DNA of 64,000 nt from the NCBI RefSeq assembly GCF_000519045.1, contig NZ_KI912532.1, positions 2,418,001 through 2,482,000 of the forward strand, in the 5' to 3' direction. Each line of letters begins with the position of its first letter. Position 1 is the first letter of the stretch. The stretch is from Dechloromonas agitata is5 (lineage in GTDB: Bacteria > Pseudomonadota > Gammaproteobacteria > Burkholderiales > Rhodocyclaceae). The notes beneath the pieces were generated by a model. That model ran no database searches. It worked only from the letters and a program-made list of their open reading frames with translations, and had not been told where the DNA came from. Made by a program: the position numbers and the translations under genes. Shown here in pieces: positions 27,373-36,115 of the stretch.

Positions 27373-28701
27373 TCAGTGTGCGCCCGGGGCGGCCGGCGCG
27401 GCGGCACTGGCCGGTTCGCCGACTTTCTTGTGGCCTTCGTCCGGATGCCAGCCGAGCACGGCAAGCAGCACGAAGAAGCCGGCGACATAGGCGACCGGCA
27501 CATGCCAGCCGTTCCTGACCCATTGCACGGCCGAGCGGGCTTCCGGGTACATGTTGGAAAGCGCGACGCCGGCCGATGAGCCGAACCACAGCATCGATCC
27601 GCCAAAGCCGACGGCGTAGGCCAGCACACCCCAGTCGTAGCCGCCCTGGCGGAGGGCGAGGGCAGTCAGCGGGATGTTGTCGAAGACGGAGGAGATGAAG
27701 CCGAGGGCGAGAGCCGACAGCCAGGAGGCGGGGGGCAACTGGTCGACCGGCATCATCGAGGCGCAAAGGACGAGGGAGAGCAGGAAGACGGAGCCCTTGA
27801 TGGCATCCGGCAGCAGTTCCCAGTCGTGGCGGCGGACGCCGGCCGTGACGACGAGCGCCAGCCAGACAGCGACGCCGATGAAGGGGAAGTGATCGGCCAG
27901 TTGCGGGAAATTCACATTGACGGTGATATTGGTGCCGACCGCGAAGACCAGCATCAGGCCGACGATGAACAGCCGGCCCCAGTCGATGTGCGTGTGTTCG
28001 TGCGAGTGCTTGAGGATCGGCGAGTAGGCGTGCTGCTGCTTGGCAGCAAAATAGGCCACGATGAGCAGCGCAACGACCGCCGCGACGTAGGCATCGAGGA
28101 CGACGATCGGGCTGATGCCGTCGATCCACATCATGGTTGTTGTCGTGTCGCCGACCACGGAGCCGGAACCGCCGGCATTGGAGGCGGCGACGATGGCCGC
28201 CAGGTAGCCGATGTGCACCTTGCCCTTGAACAACTGGTGCGCCATCGCGCCGCCGATCAGCGCTGCGGCGATGTTGTCGAGGAAGCTGGAGAGCACGAAG
28301 ACCATCACCAGCATCAGGAAACCGCCCTTCCAGTCGTTCGGCAGATACTTGGGCAGCACGACCGGGACATGGCTCTTTTCGAAATGCCGGGCGAGGAGGG
28401 CGAAGCCGGTGAGCAGGCAGAACAGATTGGCGATGGTGACCCATTCATGGCCCAGGTGGCCGATGAAACCCGCCATGCCGGCGCCGGTCTTGAAGCCGGT
28501 GAACACGATCTTGTACAGGCTGATCGTCGCCAGTCCGGTCAGCGCCACGTAAAGCGTGGCGTGGTGGAAGAGGGCGACGCCGAGCAGGGTCAGCGCGAAG
28601 AGAATGAAATCGATCGGGATTCCGGCGACCGTGGGCAACTGGTCGGCCGCCATGGCTACAGCGGGCAGTGACAGGAGCAGTGCAGGCAATAGACGGTGCA
28701 T
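27373..28701 (-). CDS. NhaD/ArsB-superfamily Na+/H+ antiporter
   Basis: 442 aa. A signal-like first segment is followed by about eleven membrane segments. Motifs of the ion-transporter superfamily are present: SSFLDNIAAALIGGAMA, AIVAASNAGGSGSVVGDTTTTMMW and, in the second half, SSVFDNIPLTALAL and GFGGSMLWFGSSAGVALSNMYPEA. The repeated DN and the GSGSVVGDTTT/SSAGVA motifs fit NhaD-type sodium-proton antiporters. A His-rich loop (HSHEHTHIDWG) is unusual. ATG at 28701 with AAGGA upstream. The C-terminal tail is Ala/Pro-rich. Confidence 0.82.
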   Translation of the reverse strand: MHRLLPALLLSLPAVAMAADQLPTVAGIPIDFILFALTLLGVALFHHATLYVALTGLATISLYKIVFTGFKTGAGMAGFIGHLGHEWVTIANLFCLLTGFALLARHFEKSHVPVVLPKYLPNDWKGGFLMLVMVFVLSSFLDNIAAALIGGAMAHQLFKGKVHIGYLAAIVAASNAGGSGSVVGDTTTTMMWIDGISPIVVLDAYVAAVVALLIVAYFAAKQQHAYSPILKHSHEHTHIDWGRLFIVGLMLVFAVGTNITVNVNFPQLADHFPFIGVAVWLALVVTAGVRRHDWELLPDAIKGSVFLLSLVLCASMMPVDQLPPASWLSALALGFISSVFDNIPLTALALRQGGYDWGVLAYAVGFGGSMLWFGSSAGVALSNMYPEARSAVQWVRNGWHVPVAYVAGFFVLLAVLGWHPDEGHKKVGEPASAAAPAAPGAH

Positions 28702-28750
28702 GATTTTCCTTATTGGGTGTGGTTTCTCGCGTCTTCCTGCGGACAGGTCA

Positions 28751-28770
28751 GCGGACACCACATTGTCCGC
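28751..28770. promoter_or_regulatory. Inverted repeat upstream of the antiporter gene
   Basis: GCGGACA-N6-TGTCCGC is a perfect dyad 50 bp upstream of the ATG. A further GCGGACA at 28735 gives a direct repeat. Operator or leader hairpin; no T-run follows. Confidence 0.4.
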
Positions 28771-28853
28771 AAACTTCCAGCGCGCGGAAATGCGGATTAT
28801 CCCGTAAAAAACCTGGCCGCTGGACACTCCGCCGGTCTCCTGCAGGGAGGAAC

Positions 28854-29093
28854 TCAGCGGCGAGCCTGGTCCAGCATGTCGAGGTAGAGCGCCTCCACCC
28901 GTTGCCGCGCCCACGGGGTGCGGCGCAGGAATTTCAGGCTGGATGGCAGGCTCGGGTCGACGTTGAAGCAACGGATGTCGATTTCCCGCCCGAGCGCCGC
29001 CCAGCCGTAGTACTCGACCAGTTCGCCGAGCAAGCGTTCGAGCGTGATGCCGTGCAGCGGGTTGTTGGGCTGGGCGGGTTTCGCGGCATTCAT
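28854..29093 (-). CDS. VF530-family (DUF2132) small protein
   Basis: 79 aa. It matches the VF530 pattern closely: [40 protein letters not shown], then [19 protein letters not shown]. The fold is known from a structure, the function is not; DNA binding has been proposed for the family. It begins 9 bases after the ycaO stop and is probably cotranscribed with ycaO. Confidence 0.9.
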   Translation of the reverse strand: MNAAKPAQPNNPLHGITLERLLGELVEYYGWAALGREIDIRCFNVDPSLPSSLKFLRRTPWARQRVEALYLDMLDQARR

Positions 29094-29101
29094 GGGGGGC
29101 G

Positions 29102-30841
29102 TCAGGCGGCAGCCTGCATGGCGCGGCGCACCTTGGCGTACTCGGCGAGCAGGCTCTGGTGCAAGGTGCAGCCGGCAAAATCCAGCCCCGGTGACGGCAG
29201 GTCGAAGAAGCGGACGACGCCGTCGATCAGGTCGCTGGCGAGATCGAGGGTTTCCTCGCCGAACAGGCTGACCAGGGCTTCTTCGTAAACGTTGGGGTCT
29301 TCCATGTCGAGCAGCGTGGCGATGCAGCGATAGATGCGACGGCGGCCGGCGTCGATCTGCTCGAACTGGCGCACCCACTCGCAGCCTTCGCGGATGGCTT
29401 CGCTGTCGCCAACGGCGAGGGCGAGCATGGCCTTCAGTTCGCCGACGCGCAGGTCGGCCCACAGCGAGCCGGCATCGGGTGCGAGGCCGATCAGTGCGGC
29501 GACCGGTTTTTCGTCGGCGATGTTCAGTTCATTGAGGATCTCGGCCAGCTGGGCGCACTGGTCGTCATCCAGTTCGGCCAGGTTGACGATGGCCGGGCGA
29601 ATGACGGCGCCGTTGCTGTTGTTTTCCCATTCCAGCTCGTCGATCGGGTAGATCTCCGACATGCCCGGTACCAGGATGCGGCAGGCGTAAACGCCGAGGT
29701 GGTCGAAATCGGCGATGTAGATGTCGTGGCCGTCGGCATGGATGCGCTCGGCCAGCCAGGCGTAGTCGTCGGCGGTCTTGCCGCCTTCGAGATCGTTGAA
29801 GTTCCAGTCGACGAATGCGTAATCGGGTGTTTCGTCGAAGAAGCGCCAGTGCACGATACCGCTGGAGTCGACAAAATGGATTTCGATGTTCGGCGCGCTG
29901 GCCACTTCATCAAGATCGAAGCCCGGCGGCGGAAAGCCGTCCAGCGCCTCCAGGGCGCGGCCCTGCAGCAGTTCGGTCAGGGCCCGTTCGAGGGCGATCT
30001 CGAAGCGGGGATGGGCGCCGAAACTGGCGAAAACCCCCTGGTCATGCGGGTTGAGCATGGTCACGCACATCACCGGGTAGTGGCCGCCGAGCGAGGCGTC
30101 CTTGACCTGGATGCCGAAGCCGGCCGCGCGTAGCCCGGCAATGCCGGCGGCGATGCCCGGGTAGCGGGCAATGACTTCTTCCGGCACTTCCGGCAGGCAG
30201 AGGCCCTCGGCGATCACCTTGAACTTGACGTGGCGTTCGAGGATTTCCGACAGTGCCTGGGCACGCGCCTCGGCCGGCGTGTTGCCGGCCGACATGCCGT
30301 TGCTGACGTAGAGGTTGCTGATGATGTTGACCGGGAAGAAGACGGCCGCCCCGTCGCGTTGCCGCACGTAGGGAATGGCGCAGATGCCGCGTGCGTACTG
30401 GCCGGTGTTCATGTCGATCAGCATTTCGGCAGGAATGCTGCCTTCCGGGTTGTAGAAGGCTTGCAGTTCCGGCGTCAGCAGGTCGGCCGGCCAGTCGTCG
30501 CCGGCGACCGGGAACCAGCGTTCACGCGGATAGTGCGCGAAGTCGCTGCTGCCGATGCTATCGCCCAGCGCGTAGTGGTTCCAGAAATAATTGCACGACA
30601 GCCGCTCGAAGAACTCGCCCAGCGCGCTGGCCCGCGCAGCCAGCTGGCTGGCCCCCTTGCCGTTGGTGAACATCAGGTGGCAGGCCTTGTTGCGCACATG
30701 CACCGACCAGACGTTGTCGACCGGGTTGAGCCAGGAGCATTCCTCGACCTCGAAACCGAGCCCCGCCAACTTGGCCTGCATGCCGGCGATGGTGGTTTCC
30801 AGCGAGGCGTCCTTGCCGGGGATGAAGTGTTCGTTTTGCAT
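29102..30841 (-). CDS. ycaO: YcaO protein, full-length RimO-linked type
   Basis: 579 aa (E. coli YcaO is 586). The YcaO ATP-binding core is visible: ATP-binding residues in [40 protein letters not shown] and [24 protein letters not shown], followed by a C-terminal TPR-like region. YcaO proteins activate amide backbones with ATP. This E. coli-like type is linked to beta-methylthiolation of ribosomal protein S12 by RimO; no azole-peptide dehydrogenase or precursor is nearby, which argues against a natural-product role. Confidence 0.93.
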   Translation of the reverse strand: MQNEHFIPGKDASLETTIAGMQAKLAGLGFEVEECSWLNPVDNVWSVHVRNKACHLMFTNGKGASQLAARASALGEFFERLSCNYFWNHYALGDSIGSSDFAHYPRERWFPVAGDDWPADLLTPELQAFYNPEGSIPAEMLIDMNTGQYARGICAIPYVRQRDGAAVFFPVNIISNLYVSNGMSAGNTPAEARAQALSEILERHVKFKVIAEGLCLPEVPEEVIARYPGIAAGIAGLRAAGFGIQVKDASLGGHYPVMCVTMLNPHDQGVFASFGAHPRFEIALERALTELLQGRALEALDGFPPPGFDLDEVASAPNIEIHFVDSSGIVHWRFFDETPDYAFVDWNFNDLEGGKTADDYAWLAERIHADGHDIYIADFDHLGVYACRILVPGMSEIYPIDELEWENNSNGAVIRPAIVNLAELDDDQCAQLAEILNELNIADEKPVAALIGLAPDAGSLWADLRVGELKAMLALAVGDSEAIREGCEWVRQFEQIDAGRRRIYRCIATLLDMEDPNVYEEALVSLFGEETLDLASDLIDGVVRFFDLPSPGLDFAGCTLHQSLLAEYAKVRRAMQAAA

Positions 30842-30887
30842 GGTGAGCCTGTCAAATGGCCGCGCCGGAAGTCGGCTGGCGAGGGAA

Positions 30888-30911
30888 AAGGCAAGCAGTC
30901 TAAGGCTTGCC
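30888..30911 (-). terminator. Terminator-like hairpin in the ycaO leader
   Basis: On the minus strand GGCAAGC-N8-GCTTGCC is followed by TTTT, only about 45 bases before the ycaO ATG. It ends the upstream transcript or attenuates ycaO. Confidence 0.55.
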
Positions 30912-31136
30912 GCCCGAATTGTCCGGGATTATTGCCGCGCTGACCGGCAGAGCAGCCAGCGGCGAAGGGCCGATTGCCCTTGCGAAGGCCTTGGAAAGGC
31001 GGAGAACCCGCCGCGAGGCGCAAAGGGCTCAGCGAATTGCCGGGAACCGGGCAGGTTCACGCGATGGGGAAACCCACGCAGTGGAGCACCGTGCCGCGCC
31101 GGAATGGTGCGGCGCAGCACGGAAGGTTCGGCCGGC
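30912..31136 (-). other. Non-coding, hairpin-rich stretch upstream of ycaO
   Basis: No credible gene in about 225 bases. Several strong inverted repeats occur, including CCGTGC..GCACGG around GC-rich arms (31090-31122), AAGGGC/GCCCTT (30964-30980) and CCGGGAACCGG. With the terminator-like hairpin that follows, it could be a structured leader or small RNA. It matches no riboswitch class that I know. Confidence 0.3.
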
Positions 31137-31319
31137 TCAGGCCTCGATGCGGGAGATTTCGACGGCGCTCGGCGGAATCTGGTAATCCGCAGCCAACTGC
31201 CGACGGGCGATATCCTCGATGGCCTGCTCTTCGCTGGCTACGAAGCGGCGGGCGCCGGCAAAGTCCTGCGGAATGCCGGCGCGGTCCTGCGTGATGCGAT
31301 AGTGCACCTTGACGTTCAT
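31137..31319 (-). CDS. Small protein of unknown function
   Basis: 60 aa. The ATG at 31319 has AAAGGTG nine bases upstream. The sequence starts MNVKVHYRITQDRAGIPQDF and contains ARRFVASEEQAIEDIARRQLA, a short beta strand followed by helices. No signal peptide or cysteine. I do not recognise it. It lies between mobA and ycaO on the same strand. Confidence 0.6.
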   Translation of the reverse strand: MNVKVHYRITQDRAGIPQDFAGARRFVASEEQAIEDIARRQLAADYQIPPSAVEISRIEA

Positions 31320-31457
31320 TGCTGTTCACCTTTTATGTGGTTTTATGATCCTGCGCGCGGAGTTTAGGCCTTGCCTGCTGCGGCGCAATACGGGATTTCC
31401 ACAGGGTGGAGGCTGGGCAAAACAGGTAATGCCCGGCAAGCCTTGGCCGGTGGCCGG

Positions 31458-32063
31458 TTAAGGGTTTGGGTGGGCCGGGCCGGCGGCGTCGAAGCGGTGC
31501 AATTCGTCGCGGGTGTTGATGTTTTCGAAGGCGGCAGCCTCGTCGTCGAAAGCGACTTCAACCGCCTGCAGGGTAGCGTACCAGCGGTCGAACTTGCGCT
31601 CGCCACTCGCCAGGTAGGCGGTCAGGTGCGGCAGGAGGTCGCGCTTGCACAGGCAGAACACCGGGTGCGGCTGGTCGAAGGTGCGGGCAACCGCGAGGTC
31701 GGCGTTGCGGGTGATGAGCGCATCGCTCAGGCGGGCGACCAGATCGGTGGGCAGGAAAGGCGAATCACAAGGGGCGGTGGCGACCCAAGGGTGGCTGGCA
31801 GCGGAGAGGGCGGCATGCAGGCCGGCCAGTGGCCCGGCAAACCCGGGAACCTGGTCGGCGATGATCCGGTGGCCGAGTGCGGCGTAGCGCTCGGCATTCT
31901 GGTTGGCGTTGATCAGCAGTTCATCCACCTGCGGCGCCAGGCGCTCGGCGACCCAGGCCGCCATCGGCCGGCCGTGCAGGAGCTGCAGCCCCTTGTCGAC
32001 GCCGCCCATGCGCCGACCAAGGCCGCCGGCCAGCACGACACCGGTAATGTCGGGGCGGCTCAT
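31458..32063 (-). CDS. mobA: Molybdenum cofactor guanylyltransferase MobA
   Basis: 201 aa. The nucleotidyl-transfer loop is GVVLAGGLGRRMGGVDKGLQLL; further motifs are PMAAWVAERLAP, PGFAGPLAGLHAAL, VATAPCDSPFLP and FENINTRDEL. MobA joins GMP to molybdopterin, giving the guanine dinucleotide cofactor of DMSO-reductase-family enzymes such as the formate dehydrogenase encoded 9 kb away. The ATG at 32063 overlaps the stop of the DsrE-like gene. Confidence 0.95.
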   Translation of the reverse strand: MSRPDITGVVLAGGLGRRMGGVDKGLQLLHGRPMAAWVAERLAPQVDELLINANQNAERYAALGHRIIADQVPGFAGPLAGLHAALSAASHPWVATAPCDSPFLPTDLVARLSDALITRNADLAVARTFDQPHPVFCLCKRDLLPHLTAYLASGERKFDRWYATLQAVEVAFDDEAAAFENINTRDELHRFDAAGPAHPNP

Positions 32064-32437
32064 CAATAGACCAGGCTGCGCCAGGCCGGGTCGAGCGTCC
32101 GGGCGACGAAGGCGGTGGCACCCGCGGCGCGGGCTTGCGGGATCAGCGCTTCATCGGCGCCGACCCAGCCGGCCCGGGCCATGCCGCAGGCGTAGAGCGG
32201 GATGTCGTGGGCGATTACCTCGCGCAGAAAATCACCAATCGATTTTTCCCGGCTCGGCGTGGCGTAAAGGCTGTCGGCCACCCCCGCGACGAGCAGACGT
32301 ACCGCCGGGCCGGCAAAGTGGATCTCGACTTCGGCATCCAGGGCATGGGCAGCCAGTGCATGCACCAGCGGCGTGGCGCCCAACTCGGGCCGTTCGGCAC
32401 CGGCCGAGGCGATCAGGATGGCCAGCCGGTCAGTCAA
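32063..32437 (-). CDS. DsrE-like protein in the mobA operon
   Basis: 124 aa from a TTG at 32437, which has GGAGG seven bases upstream and overlaps the previous stop by 8 bases; no ATG gives a sensible start. The fold pattern is DRLAILIASAGAERPELGATPLVHALAA, VEIHFAGPAVRLL and HDIPLYACGMARAGW, with a cysteine where DsrE-type sulfur carriers have theirs. It may carry sulfane sulfur. Its overlap with mobA and a GcvH-like gene suggests a shared task, not yet defined. Confidence 0.72.
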   Translation of the reverse strand: MTDRLAILIASAGAERPELGATPLVHALAAHALDAEVEIHFAGPAVRLLVAGVADSLYATPSREKSIGDFLREVIAHDIPLYACGMARAGWVGADEALIPQARAAGATAFVARTLDPAWRSLVY

Positions 32438-32864
32438 AACGCGCCTCCGGTTCGATCTTGAGGATATGCCGGCGGTAGGCTGCAGCATCGAACAGGCCAG
32501 CCTTTTCGGTCGCCCAGTCAGTGGGCCGGACGCGCACCATCCAGCCGGCTGCGTAGGGCTGCTGGTTCACCAGGGCGGGACGCTCCTCCGCTGCCTCGTT
32601 GCTGTCGAGCAAGGTGAAGGAAATCGGGGCATGCACGGCGAGCACCGTCTTGCGGCACTCCACGGTACCCAGCCCCTTGCCGATCCCGACCTCGGCGCCT
32701 TTCGGCTTGGCCGTGAAGGCGATGATTTCCCCGGCCAGGAAGATGCCGAAACTGGTTACCCCGATCAACGCTTCGCCGTTATCGAGTAACTGCACCCACA
32801 TGTCGTGGCGGGGGCAATACAGCCGGTCGTCGGGAACGCTGCCGTGGAAGGGGTGGTGGGCCAT
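32430..32864 (-). CDS. GcvH-like lipoyl carrier protein
   Basis: 144 aa. The GcvH fold is recognisable: HDMWVQLLDNGEALIGVTSFG corresponds to the opening of H-protein, and GTVECRKTVLAVHAP places Lys72 at the lipoylated lysine. The C-terminus (AAGWMVRVRPTD) matches H-protein. No glycine decarboxylase or aminomethyltransferase gene is nearby. Lipoate-binding GcvH-like proteins also act in sulfur oxidation (LbpA of sHdr systems), and the overlapping DsrE-like gene points in that direction. It has a Cys-His pair (YCPRH) near the N-terminus. Confidence 0.75.
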   Translation of the reverse strand: MAHHPFHGSVPDDRLYCPRHDMWVQLLDNGEALIGVTSFGIFLAGEIIAFTAKPKGAEVGIGKGLGTVECRKTVLAVHAPISFTLLDSNEAAEERPALVNQQPYAAGWMVRVRPTDWATEKAGLFDAAAYRRHILKIEPEARFD

Positions 32865-33049
32865 GGGGCGCAGGGAAAAAAGGATGGAGGCAGGAGTTTA
32901 CCCTCCCCGCTCCGGCTGTCCAGCTTTCTGCCGGCAGCGCAGGACAATGCGGAGGAAGCAAACTGTTGACGCAGCGCAATACACCAGGGACAAATGCCTG
33001 CTAGGGTGGAAGCGTCTGTTCCATAACCACAATCGATGAGAGTTAGCCT

Positions 33050-33268
33050 ATGTTTCCTGAGTATCGTGATCTGATTACCCAACTGAAAACAACTGACCGC
33101 CACTTCCTCAACCTGTTTGACCGGCACAACGAGCTTGACCAGAAGATCAAGAATCTGGAGGCGCACATTGAACATGCGACGCCACTGGAAATTGAGGCGC
33201 TGAAAAAGGAAAAGCTGGTGCTGAAGGACGAGTTGTATACGTTGCTGCGACGGGCAGAAACTGTCTGA
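33050..33268 (+). CDS. YdcH family (DUF465) small coiled-coil protein
   Basis: 72 aa. Matches the YdcH pattern: MFPEYRDLITQLKTTDRHFLNLFDRHNELDQKIKN and KKEKLVLKDELYTLL, an all-helical hairpin. Function unknown. It has its own terminator and an upstream region of 185 bases with no other gene. Confidence 0.9.
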   Translation: MFPEYRDLITQLKTTDRHFLNLFDRHNELDQKIKNLEAHIEHATPLEIEALKKEKLVLKDELYTLLRRAETV

Positions 33269-33277
33269 TGCATTCAG

Positions 33278-33299
33278 ACCCCGCTGCGGCGGGGTTTTT
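33278..33299 (+). terminator. Intrinsic terminator
   Basis: ACCCCGC/GCGGGGT with loop TGCG, followed by TTTTT, ten bases after the ydcH-like stop. Confidence 0.9.
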
Positions 33300-33506
33300 G
33301 TTGGCTGGTTATGCCTGAATTGGCGTATTTGATAAGCCAACCCAATGGGGCCAACCCCCTTGGCGCGCAAGGGAGGAAGAAGTGTGACAGATCTGTGCCA
33401 CTCAACGGGCAGAAGCCATGGTTTGCCAACCAAGGTGGGGCAGGGGTAACTCAGTTTGTCCAACTGAAATTCTGCCGGAACCCGTGTGTTATCAGGTAAA
33501 GCAGAC

Positions 33507-33602
33507 TGGCGGAAGAGAGCAGGAGTCGAACCTACCCAAACCTGTTTGACAGGTCCTGCCGGTTTTGAAGACCGGCCGTCCCACCGGGGAACGATCTCTT
33601 CC
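33507..33602 (-). tRNA. selC: tRNA-Sec (TCA), selC
   Basis: 96 nt with encoded CCA, against 95 in E. coli. The 5' end is GGAAGAGATC, pairing with the 3' arm as an 8-bp acceptor stem. The anticodon loop CTTCAAA gives TCA, reading UGA. The long variable arm (AGGACCTGTC..GACAGGTTTGG type) and T arm GGTTCGACTCC are those of bacterial tRNA-Sec. It lies 5 bases downstream of the selB stop and is probably cotranscribed with selB. Confidence 0.97.
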
Positions 33603-33607
33603 GTTGT

Positions 33608-35485
33608 TCATGTGCCGAATTGCTCCGGATTGCCGCGCAAGACGTGGGTATCGCGGACCCGGCGAGTGTAGCCGATACGGTCGAAGAATTCGAGGATATG
33701 GATGGCGACCTTGCGGCCGCCGCCGATCTCGTCACGCAGCGGTGCGGCGCGGGCGTAACCGTCGCGCTGGTTGAGGGCGGCGACGCGGCGGGCGAGGTCG
33801 GCGACGGTGGCGGCCGTGAAATAGTGGTCGTGCGCTACCGGCCACGCGTCGCCGTGGCGGGCGACGCGCTTGAACAGGGCGCGCACGGTGTCCTCCGCCA
33901 GGCCGGTGGCCTTGGCGATGTCACGTACGCGCGGCGGGTTGTAGGGTTGCGCATCGAGCAGCGGCTTCAGGGTTTGCCACAGGTCGCGGTCGGCTGCAGC
34001 GAGTTGGACGCGGTGCTCCGGCAGGTGCAGCCAGGCGTTGGTCTGGGCGATCCGGCCGTCGGCCAGCGGGGCGGCGAGCAGGGCGTCGAAAGCGGGGCGG
34101 GAGAGCGTCGGCAGGGTGAGGCGGCGCAGGCGGTCGCGCTCGACGCCGGTCAGATCGGGGGCGCGCTCATGCTCGGCGGCCAGAGCGGCGAGCAGCTTGC
34201 TTTCGAGTGCCGCCCAGCGGGCCGGGGCGAAGGCGGTATCGCCGATGACCTTGAATTGCAGGCGCTGACAGAGATCGGCTAGGTCGGCACGGGCGAGGTT
34301 GCGGTTCAAGGCGTAGGGCGTCAACTCGACGCCGGCGGGCTGCTGTTCGGCGGCGAGTTGCAGGGCGACGGCCGGGTCGGGGTCGGCTAGCGCGGCGAGC
34401 ATGGCCAGGCGTTCCGGGCTGCGCTTCTTGCGGTGTGGCGGGAAGATGTCGAGCACCTGGCCGCCGCCGATGGTGTGACGGGCACCGGCGTCGCGCAGGA
34501 TGAAGCGGTCGCCGGCCAGGGCGCCGATCTCGCGTTCCAGCGTGAGTTGTGCCCAGGCACTGCCGCCGGGCGGGATTTCGTCGGTGTCGAGCAGGGCGAG
34601 GCGGGCGGGCACGTCTTCGGCGCCAAGGTGCAGGTGCACCGGCGTCCAGTGCTTGAGCGCCGGCTGGCCGGAGAGGACGCGCACCCGGGCGTCGAAGCGG
34701 CGGGCCGGGGCGTGCAGTGGCGGCGCGAGGAGCCACATGCCGCGCGCCACGTCGGCCTTTTCGATGCCGGCCAGGGCCAGGGCGATGCGCTGGCCGGCAC
34801 TGCCGGCTTCGGCTGGGGCGTCCTGGGCGCGCAGGCTGCGCACTCGGACCGGCTTGTCAGCCGGCGAGAGGCGCAACTGATCGCCGACCCGGACGGTGCC
34901 GGCAAAGGCCGTGCCGGTGACGACGGTACCGGCACCGGAGAGGGTGAAGCAGCGGTCGATGGCGAGCCGGAAGCCACCGCTCGCTGGCCGGCCTTGCGCT
35001 GCCATGGCAGCGTTTTCGAGATGAGTCCGGAGTTCGGCGATGCCTTGGCCGGTGGTTGCCGCGACGGGAAAAATCGGCACACCGGCCAGCGCAGTGCCGG
35101 CCAGCAGTTCGGTGATTTCGGCCTTCGCCTGTTGCTGGCGGTCGGCGCTGGCCGCATCGATCTTGGTCAGCGCCACGGCGCCGCGCGTGATGCCGAGCAG
35201 TTCGGCGATTTCCAGGTGTTCGCGGGTTTGCGGCATGGGGCCGTCGTCGGCGGCGATGACGAGCAGCGCGAAGTCGATGCCGGTGGCGCCGGCCAGCATG
35301 TTGTGGATCAGCTTCTCGTGGCCGGGAACGTCGATGAAACCGAGCGTCGGCGTGTAGGCGTAGCCGAGATCGACGGTGATGCCGCGCGCCTTCTCTTCTT
35401 TCAGTCGGTCGCAGTCGACACCGGTCAGCGCCTTGACCAGCGTGGTCTTGCCGTGGTCGATGTGGCCGGCGGTGCCGATGATCAT
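33608..35485 (-). CDS. selB: Selenocysteine-specific elongation factor SelB
   Basis: 625 aa (E. coli 614). EF-Tu-like GTPase with [41 protein letters not shown] and the G3 motif [17 protein letters not shown]; beta-barrel domains follow; the C-terminal third consists of winged helices that bind SECIS RNA. SelB delivers Sec-tRNA to UGA codons marked by a SECIS. The start at 35485 puts the G1 motif immediately at the N-terminus as in all SelB. Flanked by selC downstream and an FMN reductase gene 4 bases upstream. Confidence 0.97.
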   Translation of the reverse strand: MIIGTAGHIDHGKTTLVKALTGVDCDRLKEEKARGITVDLGYAYTPTLGFIDVPGHEKLIHNMLAGATGIDFALLVIAADDGPMPQTREHLEIAELLGITRGAVALTKIDAASADRQQQAKAEITELLAGTALAGVPIFPVAATTGQGIAELRTHLENAAMAAQGRPASGGFRLAIDRCFTLSGAGTVVTGTAFAGTVRVGDQLRLSPADKPVRVRSLRAQDAPAEAGSAGQRIALALAGIEKADVARGMWLLAPPLHAPARRFDARVRVLSGQPALKHWTPVHLHLGAEDVPARLALLDTDEIPPGGSAWAQLTLEREIGALAGDRFILRDAGARHTIGGGQVLDIFPPHRKKRSPERLAMLAALADPDPAVALQLAAEQQPAGVELTPYALNRNLARADLADLCQRLQFKVIGDTAFAPARWAALESKLLAALAAEHERAPDLTGVERDRLRRLTLPTLSRPAFDALLAAPLADGRIAQTNAWLHLPEHRVQLAAADRDLWQTLKPLLDAQPYNPPRVRDIAKATGLAEDTVRALFKRVARHGDAWPVAHDHYFTAATVADLARRVAALNQRDGYARAAPLRDEIGGGRKVAIHILEFFDRIGYTRRVRDTHVLRGNPEQFGT

Positions 35486-35489
35486 GGGG

Positions 35490-36041
35490 TCAGGCGGCCT
35501 GGAAAAAAGTGTCGGCGGCGGCGAGCGCAGTGGTGTCGGAGAGCACGGCATCCGGCGCACCGCCTTTGCCCCAGAGCGGCGGCATGTAGGGCATGGCGAG
35601 GAATTCGGCGCACAGACGATAGCTGTCGAGCATCGGTTGCGCCTTTTCCCGGTTACCGCTGGTGGCGATGACCCACAGCCGCTTGCCGGCCATCCGTTCC
35701 TTGAAATCGAGGCCCGGTACGCGCAGCCAGGCACTCCAGTGGTCGAGGTAGGTTTTCAGCGGCGAGGGAATGGAGAACCAGTAGACCGGCGATACGAACA
35801 CGAGATCGGTCGCGGCCAGCGTGACGTCGAGCATCGCCTTGGCATCGGCCATCGGCATCGGGTAGGTGCCAGCGGTGTGGCGCAGGTCCACAAAGGGCGG
35901 CAGTTCGAGATCGGCGAGCTTGATCCAGGTTTGCTTTGTGTCGGCCGGCAGGCCAGCGGCTGCCCGCCGGGCCAGGGTTTCGGTGTTGCCGATATGGCCG
36001 GGTTCACGGGTGCTGGCGTTGAGAAAGAGGAAATGCGACAT
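35490..36041 (-). CDS. NAD(P)H-dependent FMN reductase/flavodoxin-fold protein
   Basis: 183 aa. Flavodoxin-like fold: [26 protein letters not shown] as phosphate loop, then [29 protein letters not shown] and the third flavin loop [12 protein letters not shown]. It belongs to the NAD(P)H:quinone/FMN reductase group and would bind FMN. The ATG at 36041 gives [10 protein letters not shown]. It lies between a sulfide-dehydrogenase-like flavoprotein gene and selB on the same strand, an unusual partner for selB. Confidence 0.85.
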   Translation of the reverse strand: MSHFLFLNASTREPGHIGNTETLARRAAAGLPADTKQTWIKLADLELPPFVDLRHTAGTYPMPMADAKAMLDVTLAATDLVFVSPVYWFSIPSPLKTYLDHWSAWLRVPGLDFKERMAGKRLWVIATSGNREKAQPMLDSYRLCAEFLAMPYMPPLWGKGGAPDAVLSDTTALAAADTFFQAA

Positions 36042-36115
36042 GGGGAAACGGGTTTGACGAAAAGCGTATTCTGACACGCCCCCGCGCCGGTCAGCCGGGC
36101 GGGGGCACAAACGCC

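Noticed and set aside
29102-30841. Azole-type natural-product cluster around ycaO
   Set aside because: No precursor peptide, dehydrogenase or leader-binding partner nearby, and the protein is the full-length E. coli type linked to RimO.
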